The notes under the pieces: model-generated | What the model saw: the letters and a program-made list of their open reading frames with translations, nothing else | What the model was told of the DNA's origin: nothing | Database searches by the model: none | Assembly (NCBI GenBank): GCA_902826565.1 | Contig: CADEFF010000006.1 | Location: 1 to 49,553, forward strand | Source of the DNA: an uncultured Rhodospirillaceae bacterium | Lineage (GTDB): Bacteria; Pseudomonadota; Alphaproteobacteria; Dongiales; Dongiaceae | Length of the DNA stretch: 49,553 nt | Reading direction: 5' to 3' | Made by a program: the position numbers and the translations under genes | In this document: piece after piece, positions 34,535 to 43,349 of the stretch | Layout: each line of letters begins with the position of its first letter | Position numbering within the stretch: position 1 is the first letter of the stretch

Positions 34535-36322
34535 ATGTTCACCACACGGCCCGAGATCATCGGCTCCTTCGGCGTCGTCGCGTCGACGCACTGGCTCGCC
34601 TCCGCGGCCGGCATGGCGATGCTGGAGCGCGGCGGCAACGCCTTCGACGCCGCCGTGAGCATGGGTTTCGCGCTGCAGGTCGTGGAGCCGCATCTCAACG
34701 GGCCCGGCGGCGAGGTGCCGATCCTGCTGGCCCATGCGGGGGACGAGCGGATCGAGGCGATCTGCGGCCAGGGCGTGGCGCCGGCGGCGGCCACCATCGA
34801 CGCCTACCGCAAGCTCGGCATCGAGCTCATCCCCGGCGACGGCTTGCTCGCGGCCTGCGTGCCCGGCGCGTTCGACGCCTGGATGCTGATGCTGCGCGAC
34901 TATGGCAGCTTGACGCTCGCCGAGGTGTTCGCCCATGCGCTCGCCTATGCCGGCGGCGGCTACGCGATCCTGCCGCGCATCTGCGAGACGATCGCCTCGG
35001 TGCAGCCTCTCTTCGAGGACGAATGGGTGAGCTCGGCGGAAATCTACCTGCCGGGTGGCGGGCTGCCGGAGCCCTATTCGCTCTTCCGCAACCCGGTTCT
35101 GGCCCGGACCTATGGACGGCTCGTCGCGGAGGCGGAAGCGGCGGGCGGCGGCGACCGCGTCCGGCAGATCGAAGCGGCGCGCCGCATCTGGGCGCAGGGC
35201 TTCGTCGCCGAGGCGATCGACGGGTTCTGCCGCACCCAGGAAATCCGCGATTCGACCGGCCGGCGAAACCGGGGCCTGCTTCGCGGCGAGGATCTCGCCG
35301 GCTGGAAGGCCACGATCGAAGCGCCGGCGACCTTCGGCTATCGCGGCTACGAGGTCGCGAAATGCGGCCCCTGGAGCCAGGGGCCGGTTTTCCTCCAGCA
35401 GCTTGCCCTGCTCGAGGGATTCGATCTGGGCGCGATGGATCCGGTCGGCCCCGATTTCATCCATACGGTCGTCGAATGCGCGAAGCTCGCTTTCGCCGAC
35501 CGCGAAAGCTTCTACGGCGATCCGGCCTTCACCGAGGTACCGCTCGAGACGCTGCTCTCCGCGACATACAACGACAAACGCCGGAAGCGCGTCGGGCGCC
35601 GCGCCTCGGACGGGATCGAGCCGGGCAGGATCAAGGGGTTCGGCAGCCCGATCGGCCTCGACGCGGTCGAGCGCGGCGAGGCGCGCCGGGCGGCCGCCAT
35701 CGCTGTCGGCGATCCGACCGTTTCGGGCCGCACGCAGCGGCCCGGCGATACCTGCCATCTCGACGTGATCGACCGCCATGGCAACATGGTCTCCGCCACC
35801 CCCTCGGGCGGGTGGCTGCACAGCTCGCCGATCATCCCGGCGCTCGGCTTCTGCCTCGGCAGCCGCGCCCAGATGTTCTGGCTCGAGCCCGGCAAGCCGG
35901 CGAGCCTCGCCCCCGGCAAGCGGCCGCGCACGACCCTCTCACCCTCGCTCGCCCGCAAGGAGGGCCGGCCCTATCTCGCCTTCGGCACGCCCGGGGGCGA
36001 CTACCAGGACCAATGGTCGCTGGTCTTCTTCCTGCGTCATGTGCATCACGGCATGAACCTGCAGCAGGCGATCGACGCGCCGATGTTCCAGACCGACCAT
36101 CTCGTCGGGTCGTTCTGGCCGCGGGGCGCGACCCTGAAGAGCCTCGGAATCTAGGACCGCGTCGATCCGAAGACCGTCGCCGCCCTCGGGAAACGCGGCC
36201 ACGACGTCACGCTCGAGCAGCCCTGGTCGCTCGGCCGCATCTCGGCCGCGAGCCGGCGCGACGGCGTTCTGAAGGCCGCCGCCAATCCGCGCGGCATGCA
36301 GGGCTACGCGATCGGGCGCTGA
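34535..36322 (+). pseudogene. Gamma-glutamyltransferase family gene interrupted by an in-frame TAG
   Basis: The frame encodes a gamma-glutamyltranspeptidase-family protein that would be 595 aa. The start VVASTHWLASAAGMAMLERG and FDAAVSMGFALQVVEPHLNG are family-typical, and the nucleophilic threonine is Thr406 in PGDTCHLDVIDRHGN, where autocleavage would occur. TPSGGWLHSS and FGTPGGDYQDQW follow. At 36152-36154 a TAG replaces what is probably GAG (Glu). The frame then continues in register for 55 codons with the conserved family C-terminus (DRVDPKTVAALGKRGHDV ... NPRGMQGYAIGR) to a TGA at 36320-36322. The truncated 539-aa product would lack the last strands of the small subunit. A recent nonsense mutation, a sequencing error or stop-codon readthrough are all possible. 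Confidence 0.85.
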
Positions 36323-36408
36323 GCGCGGCTTCCGGCGACGGCTGGATTTCCCGCACGGTCCGGGCGATCATGCGGGGAAATCGCCCTCCACAGATCCGAA
36401 AGCCGCCG

Positions 36409-36894
36409 ATGCCCTCCTTCGACATCGTCTCCAAGACCGACATGCAGGAGCTCGACAATGCGCTCGCCGGCATGACGCGCGAGATCGCCACGCGCTTCGA
36501 CTTCAAGGGCTCGAAATGCACCGTCGAGCGCAAGGACAACCTCATCACGATGCTGGCCGACGACGACATGAAGCTGCGGCAGATGCAGGAGCTGCTGAAG
36601 GGGTATCTCGTGCGACGCAAGCTCGATCCCGGCTGCCTCGACATGAAGGAGCCGGAAAAGGCGACCGGCAACAGCCTGCGCCAGCTCGTGCATGTCAAGC
36701 AGGGCATCGACCAGACGCTCGCAAAGCGCATCGTCAAGGCGGTCAAGGACGCGAAGCTCAAGGTGCAGGCCTCGATCCAGGGCGACGAGCTCCGCATCAC
36801 CGGCAAGAAGCGCGACGATCTGCAAACCGCGATCCAGCTCGTGCGCGAACAGAAGATCGAGCAACCGCTGCAATATGTGAACTTCCGCGACTGA
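36409..36894 (+). CDS. YajQ-family nucleotide-binding protein
   Basis: This 161-aa protein matches the YajQ/DUF520 family over its whole length. It starts MPSFDIVSKTDMQELDNAL, has the conserved TRFDFKGSKC segment, then LDPGCLDMKEPEKATGN and the C-terminal QPLQYVNFRD. YajQ proteins have a duplicated ferredoxin-like fold, bind nucleotides or RNA, and in Xanthomonas and Pseudomonas bind cyclic di-GMP. A GGDEF diguanylate cyclase gene lies about 5 kb away. It begins 87 bp after the broken gamma-glutamyltransferase gene, on the same strand. Confidence 0.93.
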   Translation: MPSFDIVSKTDMQELDNALAGMTREIATRFDFKGSKCTVERKDNLITMLADDDMKLRQMQELLKGYLVRRKLDPGCLDMKEPEKATGNSLRQLVHVKQGIDQTLAKRIVKAVKDAKLKVQASIQGDELRITGKKRDDLQTAIQLVREQKIEQPLQYVNFRD

Positions 36895-36993
36895 GGCTTG
36901 CGGCGACCCGCCCGCTTCGCCAAGCTCGGCCCGCGCGCCCGTGGCAGGCCAATGGCCTGCCGACCACCACCCCCGTCGAACGGAAGAACCGCC

Positions 36994-37341
36994 ATGCCGC
37001 CGAAGAAGAACCCGCTCGGTCTCAACCCGCTGCAACTGAAGACGCTGACCCTGCTGCAGGCGCTCGCGCGGCTGGAGGACTACAGCCGCGACGGCGACAT
37101 CGAGGGCCATCGGGTCATCACGTCGCTGCCGCATGCGCATGGCGACCATTTCCATCTGGGCGACGCCGTGGTCTCCGCGGCGGACGCGACGGGGCTCAAC
37201 AACCCCGCGGTCTGGACGGTGCTCGAGCGGAAGGGGCTGGTGAAGACCAACTTCCCGGATTCGGCGACGATCCTGCCGGAAGGCATCGCCTACGACACCG
37301 GCATGACGGACGAGATCCTGCATCACCACGCCGGGCACTGA
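36994..37341 (+). CDS. Small conserved hypothetical protein, His-rich centre
   Basis: This is a 115-aa protein with a lysine-rich start (MPPKKNPLGLNPLQLKTLTL), a helical segment, a central HAHGDHFHLGDAVVSAAD and a C-terminus rich in His (ILHHHAGH). The clustered histidines suggest metal binding. I recognise no named family. A GGAAG-like sequence lies upstream of 36994; an earlier ATG is in frame but encodes low-complexity sequence. Its compact, protein-like composition supports it as real. Confidence 0.7.
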   Translation: MPPKKNPLGLNPLQLKTLTLLQALARLEDYSRDGDIEGHRVITSLPHAHGDHFHLGDAVVSAADATGLNNPAVWTVLERKGLVKTNFPDSATILPEGIAYDTGMTDEILHHHAGH

Positions 37342-37456
37342 GCTCGAGGTCGCGATCGCCCCGACGGCGCGCCCCGCCGGTACCTCCCCTTCGCAATCGT
37401 TCCGCGGTCCGATCCCGGCTATGCTTCCGCTTCCACCGGCAAGGACAGGAGCCGTC

Positions 37457-37999
37457 ATGCGTGCGTTGCTTTGCGCCACCCTCGCGACCGGTCTGCTCCT
37501 CGGCGTCGCGGGACCGGCCCTGTCGCAAGGCGCACCCTGCGGCGATCCCGAATTCCGCCAATTCGACTTCTGGATCGGCGAGTGGACCGCCTATGACCGC
37601 GAGACCGACCGGACGCTCGGCCATGACAGCGTCGATGCCATCCATGGCGGCTGCGCGCTGCTGGAGAACTGGACGGGGGCGACCGGCTTTCGCGGCACCA
37701 GCCTCAACATGTTCGACATGGCGAAAAGCCGCTGGCATCAGGCCTGGACCGACAACCAGGGCGGCGTGACGTTTCTCGAAGGCGCCTTCGCCGACGGCAA
37801 GATCGTCATGGAAGGCACAATCGCCGATCCCGATGCGATCGAACACAGGGCGGTGATCCGCATCACCTGGGAACCCTTCGAGGAAGGCGTCCGTCAGTCG
37901 GGCGAGAAATCGCTCGACGGCGGCAAGAGCTGGGAAGCGGATTTCGATATCCTCTACCGCCCGGCAAAGGCCGAAGAGGAGACACCGCCGGCCCCGTGA
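37457..37999 (+). CDS. Secreted DUF1579-like protein
   Basis: This 180-aa protein has a Sec signal peptide (MRALLCATLATGLLLGVAGP, ending PALS-QG). The mature part starts with PEFRQFDFWIGEWTAYD, the hallmark of DUF1579-like beta-barrel proteins, followed by HGGCALLENWTG, RWHQAWTDNQGGVTFLEG and KSWEADFDILY. These are calycin-like domains of unknown ligand, often exported. The start at 37457 is set by AGGAG upstream. It is convergent with the cupin gene. Confidence 0.82.
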   Translation: MRALLCATLATGLLLGVAGPALSQGAPCGDPEFRQFDFWIGEWTAYDRETDRTLGHDSVDAIHGGCALLENWTGATGFRGTSLNMFDMAKSRWHQAWTDNQGGVTFLEGAFADGKIVMEGTIADPDAIEHRAVIRITWEPFEEGVRQSGEKSLDGGKSWEADFDILYRPAKAEEETPPAP

Positions 38000-38164
38000 T
38001 GCGTTCGGGCGCAAGTGGACAAGCATGCGAGCCGCGTCGTACTCGGAGGTTCCCGCAGTTGTCGTCCGCAGCCGTCGCTTCTATCGCAAGCCAACCGGCC
38101 AGGTCGGCGCCGGGTCCGGCCTTCCTTTCCTGCCCAATCCCGGCGCGCCTGCTCTCGGTGCCGA

Positions 38165-38635
38165 TCACCTTTCCGGATGGCGGTGGATCGGGTCGATCCA
38201 GTGCACCGCCTCCGGCTTCTCGACCGGTTCGATCTCGAGATTGACCACTACCGGCTCCTGGTCGGAGCGCACCAGCACGCATTCGAGCGGCTCCGTCGCG
38301 GCGGCGTTGATCTCCTGGTGCGGCACATAGGGCGGAATGAAGATGAAATCGCCGGGTCCCGCCTCGGCGACGAATTCGAGCTTCTCGCCCCAGCGCATCC
38401 GCGCCCGTCCGCGCACCACATAGATCACGCTTTCGAGCGCGCCATGATGATGCGCGCCGGTCTTGGCGTCGGGCTCGATCCGCACCGTCCCCGCCCAGAT
38501 CTTCTGCGCGCCCGCGCGCGCGAAATTGATCGCCGTCGCGCGCGCCATGCCGGGGGTCTGCGCCGTCGCCGGATCGAGCGATCCCGCCGGGATCACGCGC
38601 ACCCCGTCCTCGCGCCATTTGCCGGTTTCGCTCAT
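38165..38635 (-). CDS. Cupin-domain protein
   Basis: This 156-aa single-domain cupin has motif 1, GAHHHGALESVIYVVRGRARMRWG (about residues 60-83), with metal-binding His residues and Glu. Motif 2 is PGDFIFIPPYVPHQEINA with His. It may be a small dioxygenase/isomerase or a sugar/amine-binding protein. The start is supported by a nearby AAGGACGG. It is downstream of the phytanoyl-CoA dioxygenase-like gene on the same strand (85-bp gap) and probably in its operon. Confidence 0.85.
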   Translation of the reverse strand: MSETGKWREDGVRVIPAGSLDPATAQTPGMARATAINFARAGAQKIWAGTVRIEPDAKTGAHHHGALESVIYVVRGRARMRWGEKLEFVAEAGPGDFIFIPPYVPHQEINAAATEPLECVLVRSDQEPVVVNLEIEPVEKPEAVHWIDPIHRHPER

Positions 38636-38720
38636 CGGTCCGTCCTTATCGTTTCGTTTCGATGCCGGCGAAGCATAGCGCCGGACGCCGCGCTCGCGCA
38701 CCTGTCACCGGCCTTCGGCG

Positions 38721-39593
38721 CTATTTTGCGTAGGCGGGCACCGCCGATCCCCGCGCGCAATACTCCTCGAGCCAGGGTGTGCGATAGCCGTCGTCCCGCC
38801 AGAGCACCGGGAAATAGCTCTCGTCCATGGCCGTGTCGCCGACCCGCTTGTAGCGGTTGTAGATGTAGCTGAGCTTGGTCGGGTGGAACCTGGCGCCCGA
38901 CGACATGCAATGGGCCACCGCCGAGCGCCGCGGCCGGTCCGCGCGGTTCATGTCGGAGCCGTGCCAGGTGCGCCCGTCATGGAAGGCGACGCCGCCGGGC
39001 GGCAGCTCCACCGGAACGATCTCGGGCTGGATGCCGACCTCGGCCGCCGCCGTCATCAGCTCCTTCCGGTAGTCCTCGGGCGCATGGAATTGCCGGATCG
39101 GCGGCGAGACCGGCCATTTGTGCGAGCCGCGCACATATTCGATCGTGCCGCCCTTGGCGCTGGTCGCGTCGAGCGCGATCCAGCAGGTGAGCATATGCGG
39201 CGGGTCGATCCAGCCGTTGTAGCTGTCGTCCTGATGGAAGCCGAGCGGCTTCGCGCCCGACGGCTTCCAGATGATGTTGTCCTGCGCGATGCGGGCACCC
39301 GGCCAGCGCGCCAGGGTCGCGCAGGCGCACCCGATCTCGGGCTTCAGCACCAGCCGCGCGACCGAGAAATCCGACTTCCAGCCATTGCAGATCTGCCGCG
39401 CCAGATCCGCAGCGTCGCGGTCCTCGCGCCAGTTCCATTCATCGGGGTATAGCCCGCTCTCGAAGCGCCCGCGGAAGATATGCTCGAAGCGCGCGGCGAC
39501 GCGCACCGCCTCATCCGGATCGATGAAGCTGTCGAGCAGAAGGAACCCGTCCTCGTCGAAACGGCCGATCTCGGCAGGCGTCAGTTCGCGCAT
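38721..39593 (-). CDS. Phytanoyl-CoA dioxygenase (PhyH)-family Fe(II)/2-oxoglutarate oxygenase
   Basis: This 290-aa enzyme has the double-stranded beta-helix fold of PhyH. The metal triad is visible as His120 and Asp122 (LGFHQDDSYNGW) and His211 (GRTWHGSDMNR), and the 2-oxoglutarate-binding arginine is in ADRPRRSAVAH about 11 residues later. It hydroxylates a small molecule using O2 and 2-oxoglutarate. The substrate is not obvious; bacterial relatives act on ectoine, alkaloids, amino acids or halogenated compounds. The start at 39593 gives the usual length. It lies between an SDR gene and a cupin gene on the same strand, likely one operon. Confidence 0.88.
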   Translation of the reverse strand: MRELTPAEIGRFDEDGFLLLDSFIDPDEAVRVAARFEHIFRGRFESGLYPDEWNWREDRDAADLARQICNGWKSDFSVARLVLKPEIGCACATLARWPGARIAQDNIIWKPSGAKPLGFHQDDSYNGWIDPPHMLTCWIALDATSAKGGTIEYVRGSHKWPVSPPIRQFHAPEDYRKELMTAAAEVGIQPEIVPVELPPGGVAFHDGRTWHGSDMNRADRPRRSAVAHCMSSGARFHPTKLSYIYNRYKRVGDTAMDESYFPVLWRDDGYRTPWLEEYCARGSAVPAYAK

Positions 39594-39671
39594 CCGGTCC
39601 TCGGGCGACGTCCGTTGCCGCCCCACTATGACGCGGCGGATCGACCCCGGCTACCCGGCTCCGGGACCTGG

Positions 39672-40415
39672 TCAGCGCCCGCCGCTGACATCGTAGGAAA
39701 AGCCCGTCGCGTAGGAGGCCTCGGGGGAGCAGAGCCAGAGCACGAGGTTCGCCACCTCCTCGGCCGCGCCGATGCGTCCCATCGGCACGCCGGTCCGGGC
39801 GAGCTCGGCCGCCGCCTTGCGGTCCTCCGGCCCGCCGAACATCTCGGTATCGGTGAGGCCCGGCCGCACGCAGACCGCCCGGATTCCCTGGTTCGCGACC
39901 TCGAGCGCGAGGGCGCGCGTATAGGTATCGACCGCGCCCTTGGAGGCGGCATAGACGCCGTCGCGGATCATGCCGCCGGTGCGCGCCGCGACGGAGCCGA
40001 TATTGACGATGACGCCGCCGGCGCCGCCCTTCGCGGTCGACATGCGGGCGATCGCCTCGCGCGCGCAGACCATGAGGCCGAACACATTGGTGCGGAAGAT
40101 CGTCTCGATGTCGGCGAGCCGGACCCCGGCCAGATGCCGCTCCACGTCGATTCCGGCATTGTTGACCAGCGCCGCGACCGGCCCGAGCTCGCGATCGACG
40201 CGCCGGAACAAAGCGAGGACTTCGCCCTCCCTCGCCACGTCGGCCTCGATCGCGATGGCGGTGCCGCCGCCCTGGCGGATCGCCTCGGCCACTTCCTCGG
40301 CCCGCGCCCGGTTCGCCCGGTAGTTGACCGCGACCTTGTAGCCCCGGCCGCCCGCCTGCCTGGCGATCGCGGCCCCGATGCCGCGCCCGCCGCCCGTCAC
40401 GATCATCGCGCCCAT
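39672..40415 (-). CDS. Short-chain dehydrogenase/reductase
   Basis: This 247-aa classical SDR has the cofactor motif TGGGRGIG (residues 7-14), NNAG (85-88) and the catalytic Ser141 (NIGSVAAR), Tyr155 and Lys159 (VYAASKG). The C-terminus YATGFSYDVSGGR is typical of the family. The AsnTyrArg after beta-2 suggests NADP preference. The start is set by AGGAGGG upstream of 40415. It is the first gene of the SDR - PhyH-like - cupin unit and is divergent from the amidase gene. Confidence 0.92.
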   Translation of the reverse strand: MGAMIVTGGGRGIGAAIARQAGGRGYKVAVNYRANRARAEEVAEAIRQGGGTAIAIEADVAREGEVLALFRRVDRELGPVAALVNNAGIDVERHLAGVRLADIETIFRTNVFGLMVCAREAIARMSTAKGGAGGVIVNIGSVAARTGGMIRDGVYAASKGAVDTYTRALALEVANQGIRAVCVRPGLTDTEMFGGPEDRKAAAELARTGVPMGRIGAAEEVANLVLWLCSPEASYATGFSYDVSGGR

Positions 40416-40485
40416 AAGGACCCTCCTGCTGCCGCGACCTCCGAGTATGACCAAGCGGCCCCGGGAACGCCACGCGGGCGGGCAG

Positions 40486-40513
40486 TTGACTGCCCCGTCA
40501 AGCCACCTAAAGT
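40486..40513 (+). promoter_or_regulatory. Sigma-70-type promoter of the amidase gene
   Basis: TTGACT (40486-40491) and TAAAGT (40508-40513) are separated by 16 bp, 24 bp before the amidase ATG. A GGGGGAA ribosome binding site follows. It is a good match in a very GC-rich region. Confidence 0.6.
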
Positions 40514-40537
40514 GGGACGCCATTCCGGGGGAACATC

Positions 40538-41950
40538 ATGGTCGATCTCGATCTCTGCTACACGCCGGCGACCGAGCTTGCGAAGCGCATCCGGGCGAAA
40601 CAGCTCTCGCCCGTCGAGCTGGTGAAGAACAGCCTCGCGCGGATCGAGCAGGTCAATCCGAAGCTCAATTGCTTCTGCTTCGTCTTCCCCGACGAAGCCA
40701 TCGACCTTGCCAGGAAGGCCGAGGCCGCCGTGATGCGCGGCGACAAGCTGGCGCCCCTGCACGGGCTGCCGGTCGCGATCAAGGATCTCACCGCGACCAA
40801 GGGCAAGCGCACCACGCTCGGCTCCTATTGCTACGAGAACTGGGTGCCGGACTGGAATGCGACCGTGGTGGACAAGCTTCTGGGCGCGGGCGGCATCATG
40901 GTCGGCAAGACCACGACGCCCGAATTCGCCTATGCGAGCGTGACCAAGAGCCCGCTCTGGGGCGTCACCGGCAATCCCTGGGACGCGACGAAATCGCCCG
41001 GCGGCAGTTCGGGCGGCGCGGGGGCCGCCGTCGGATCGGGCTGCGTGCCGCTCGCCGAGGGCACCGACATGGGCGGCTCGGTCCGCATCCCCGCCGCCTG
41101 GTGCGGCACGGTCGGGCTGAAGCCGAGCCTCGGCCGCATCCCGCTCGACCTCATTCCGAGCGTCTTCGACAACATCTCGCATTTCGGCCCGCTGACCCGC
41201 ACGATCGACGACGCGCGGCTCTTCATGAAGGTGACGCAAGGGCCCGACGACCGCGACATTCAGTCGATCGGCACGCCGCTCGATTTCGACCGCGAGCCCT
41301 CGCGCAGCGTCAAGGGCATGCGCTTCGCCTACGACATGGATCTCGGCTGCTATTACGTCGATCCCGAGGTCGAAAAGATCGTGAATCGGGCGATCGAGGC
41401 GCTCCGCGACGCAGGCGCGACCGTCGAGGAGATCGCGCTGCCCTGGAACCGGCGCACCTCCGACTTCTGGATGGAGCTGTGGCAGGTCTTCATGGCGGCC
41501 TATTTCGGCCATCATCTCGAGAAATTCCGCGACAAGATGGACCCGAACATCGTCAAGCTCATCGAGGCCGGCAACAAGATGTCGGCGACCCACTACAAGC
41601 GGATCGAGCTGGAGCGCACCGAGCAATGGCGGAGCTTTCGGCCGGTGCTGGAGAAGTACGACGCGTTCCTCTGCCCGACCATGCCGATCCCGGCGATCCC
41701 GGCCGACGGCGACGACTATGTCTATTACGGCGAGTTCCCGGACGGGCTCTATCACGGCGTGGACATGACGGCGCAGTTCAACTCGCTCGCGCAATGTCCC
41801 GCGCTGTCGGTGCCGGCCGGCTGGACCGAGGCGGGATTGCCGGTGGGGCTGCAGATCGTGGGGCGTCGCTATCGCGACGACACGGTCCTCGACATCGGCG
41901 CGGCCTTCGAGAAGATCCGGCCCTGGGCGGAAAAGCGTCCGCCGATCTGA
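40538..41950 (+). CDS. Amidase (amidase signature family)
   Basis: This 470-aa hydrolase of the amidase signature family has a Ser-cisSer-Lys triad that can be read directly: Lys82 (PVAIKDLT), Ser157 (SPGGSSGG) and Ser181 (GTDMGGSVRIPA). These enzymes hydrolyse a range of amides; tRNA amidotransferase subunit A is a relative, but no gatB or gatC is near, so a free-standing catabolic amidase is more likely. The start is supported by a good promoter and RBS. It is divergent from the SDR operon and followed by the GAF-GGDEF gene. Confidence 0.93.
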   Translation: MVDLDLCYTPATELAKRIRAKQLSPVELVKNSLARIEQVNPKLNCFCFVFPDEAIDLARKAEAAVMRGDKLAPLHGLPVAIKDLTATKGKRTTLGSYCYENWVPDWNATVVDKLLGAGGIMVGKTTTPEFAYASVTKSPLWGVTGNPWDATKSPGGSSGGAGAAVGSGCVPLAEGTDMGGSVRIPAAWCGTVGLKPSLGRIPLDLIPSVFDNISHFGPLTRTIDDARLFMKVTQGPDDRDIQSIGTPLDFDREPSRSVKGMRFAYDMDLGCYYVDPEVEKIVNRAIEALRDAGATVEEIALPWNRRTSDFWMELWQVFMAAYFGHHLEKFRDKMDPNIVKLIEAGNKMSATHYKRIELERTEQWRSFRPVLEKYDAFLCPTMPIPAIPADGDDYVYYGEFPDGLYHGVDMTAQFNSLAQCPALSVPAGWTEAGLPVGLQIVGRRYRDDTVLDIGAAFEKIRPWAEKRPPI

Positions 41951-42115
41951 GACGGCGTCGCGCCGCTTCCGGCAGGGTGCCGGGAACCGACCCCAGGCGC
42001 CCGAGCCCTGTACCGGCGACGGCCCTCCCTATCGGGAGGATCCGTTGGCGCGTGCGCCCGGATCGCGATGGCGTCGCCCCCGGAAAGGGCGACCTTGAGG
42101 AAGAGCCCGAGGCCC

Positions 42116-43123
42116 ATGATGTTCCCGATCCCGCCGAACGAGACCGAGCGGCTCGCCGAGCTGCTGCAGTATCGCATTCTCGACACCGACCCGGAGGACG
42201 CCTTCGATCGCGTCACGCGGCTGGCGGCGAAGGTGATGGGTGCGCCGATCGCGCTCGTCTCCTTCGTGGACAAAGACCGGCAATGGTCGAAATCCCGCTA
42301 CGGCCTCGAGGCCGACGAGACGGGCCGGGCCTCGGCCTTCTGCGCGCACGCCATCATGGAGTCGAAGATCATGGTGGTCGATGACGCGACGGCCGATCCG
42401 CGCTTCCGCGACAACCCGCATGTCGTCGCCGATCCCTCGATCCGCTTCTATGCCGGCGCGCCGCTGCGTTCGCCCAAGGGCAACAATCTCGGCACGCTCT
42501 GCATCATGGACAAGGCGCCGCGCACGCTGTCGCGCGAGGACCAGGGGCTTCTCGCCGATCTCGCCGCGGTGGTGATGGACGAGGTCGAGCTCCGGTCGCG
42601 CGCCTCCACCGACTCCCTGACCGGCGTGCTCAACCGACGGTATTTCGACGAGATCGGCGCCGTCGAGTTCCGGCGCTCGAAGCGCTACGGCCATGCCTTC
42701 TCGGTCGTGATGCTGGACGTCGATTCCTTCAAGAGCGTGAATGACCGGTTCGGCCACGCGACCGGCGACGAGGCGCTGCGGCAGGTGGCACAGAAGCTTC
42801 GGCAGGGGTTGCGCGAGCACGACATCCTCGCGCGCTATGGTGGGGAGGAATTCGTCGTGCTCCTGACGGAGACCACCCCCGCCCACGCCGCGCACATCGC
42901 CGAGCGGCTGCGCCAGCGGGCCATGGTGGAGCTTCACGTCGGATCCGAGGATTACAGGATCACCTCGAGCGCCGGACTCGCCTCGCAACGCGACTCCGAC
43001 AAAGAGCTCGCCGACATCATCGCCCGGGCGGACGCGGCGCTCTTCCGCGCAAAGGCGGAGGGGCGCGACCGGGTCGTGAATAGCGATGCGTTCGTCGAAG
43101 ACGACGGGCACACCGGTCCCTGA
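42116..43123 (+). CDS. GAF-GGDEF diguanylate cyclase
   Basis: This 335-aa signalling enzyme makes cyclic di-GMP. The N-terminal GAF domain (about residues 20-160: RILDTDPEDAFDRVTRLAA, PIALVSFVDKDRQW, GTLCIMDKAPR) senses a small ligand. The C-terminal GGDEF domain starts with TDSLTGVLNRRYFDE and has the active-site motif ARYGGEEFVVL. An inhibitory RxxD I-site (REHD) lies exactly five residues before GGEEF, so product feedback is expected. No transmembrane segment is seen. An earlier in-frame start at 42068 adds 16 residues; 42116 fits the family better. Confidence 0.93.
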   Translation: MMFPIPPNETERLAELLQYRILDTDPEDAFDRVTRLAAKVMGAPIALVSFVDKDRQWSKSRYGLEADETGRASAFCAHAIMESKIMVVDDATADPRFRDNPHVVADPSIRFYAGAPLRSPKGNNLGTLCIMDKAPRTLSREDQGLLADLAAVVMDEVELRSRASTDSLTGVLNRRYFDEIGAVEFRRSKRYGHAFSVVMLDVDSFKSVNDRFGHATGDEALRQVAQKLRQGLREHDILARYGGEEFVVLLTETTPAHAAHIAERLRQRAMVELHVGSEDYRITSSAGLASQRDSDKELADIIARADAALFRAKAEGRDRVVNSDAFVEDDGHTGP

Positions 43124-43150
43124 CGGCCATCCGCCGGGGCGTCGCGGCAT

Positions 43151-43168
43151 TTTTGCAGTGCAGCAAAA
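43151..43168. promoter_or_regulatory. Inverted repeat TTTTGC-N6-GCAAAA ahead of the CBS gene
   Basis: A 6-bp inverted repeat lies in the 226-bp gap between the GGDEF and CBS genes, about 180 bp upstream of the CBS start. It stands out as AT-rich. It could be an operator; the inner GCAGTGCAGC is also reminiscent of PhaR-type sites, though the match is loose. I see no other strong signal in this gap. Confidence 0.25.
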
Positions 43169-43349
43169 CGGCACTCCCGGTCCCGGGCCGAACTTTGCCC
43201 CTGGGCCGGCGCGAAATCCGGCTCCAGGGTGGTGCTGCGCACTTCCTTTCCACCGCCGCGCGAACCATATCCGGGAAGCGGGCGAGAGAAGGAAAGCGCG
43301 GGCGGGTGCCTTGGCGTATGCTCGTCCATCGAGCGGCAAGGAGGTTTTC

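Noticed and set aside
36152..36154. TAG as pyrrolysine or programmed recoding
   Set aside because: No supporting downstream element or pyl gene is seen, and gamma-glutamyltransferases are not known to need it; a point mutation or base error is simpler.
43151..43168. PhaR operator for a phasin-type gene
   Set aside because: The match is partial and no phasin or polyhydroxybutyrate gene is in the window; kept only as a generic inverted repeat.
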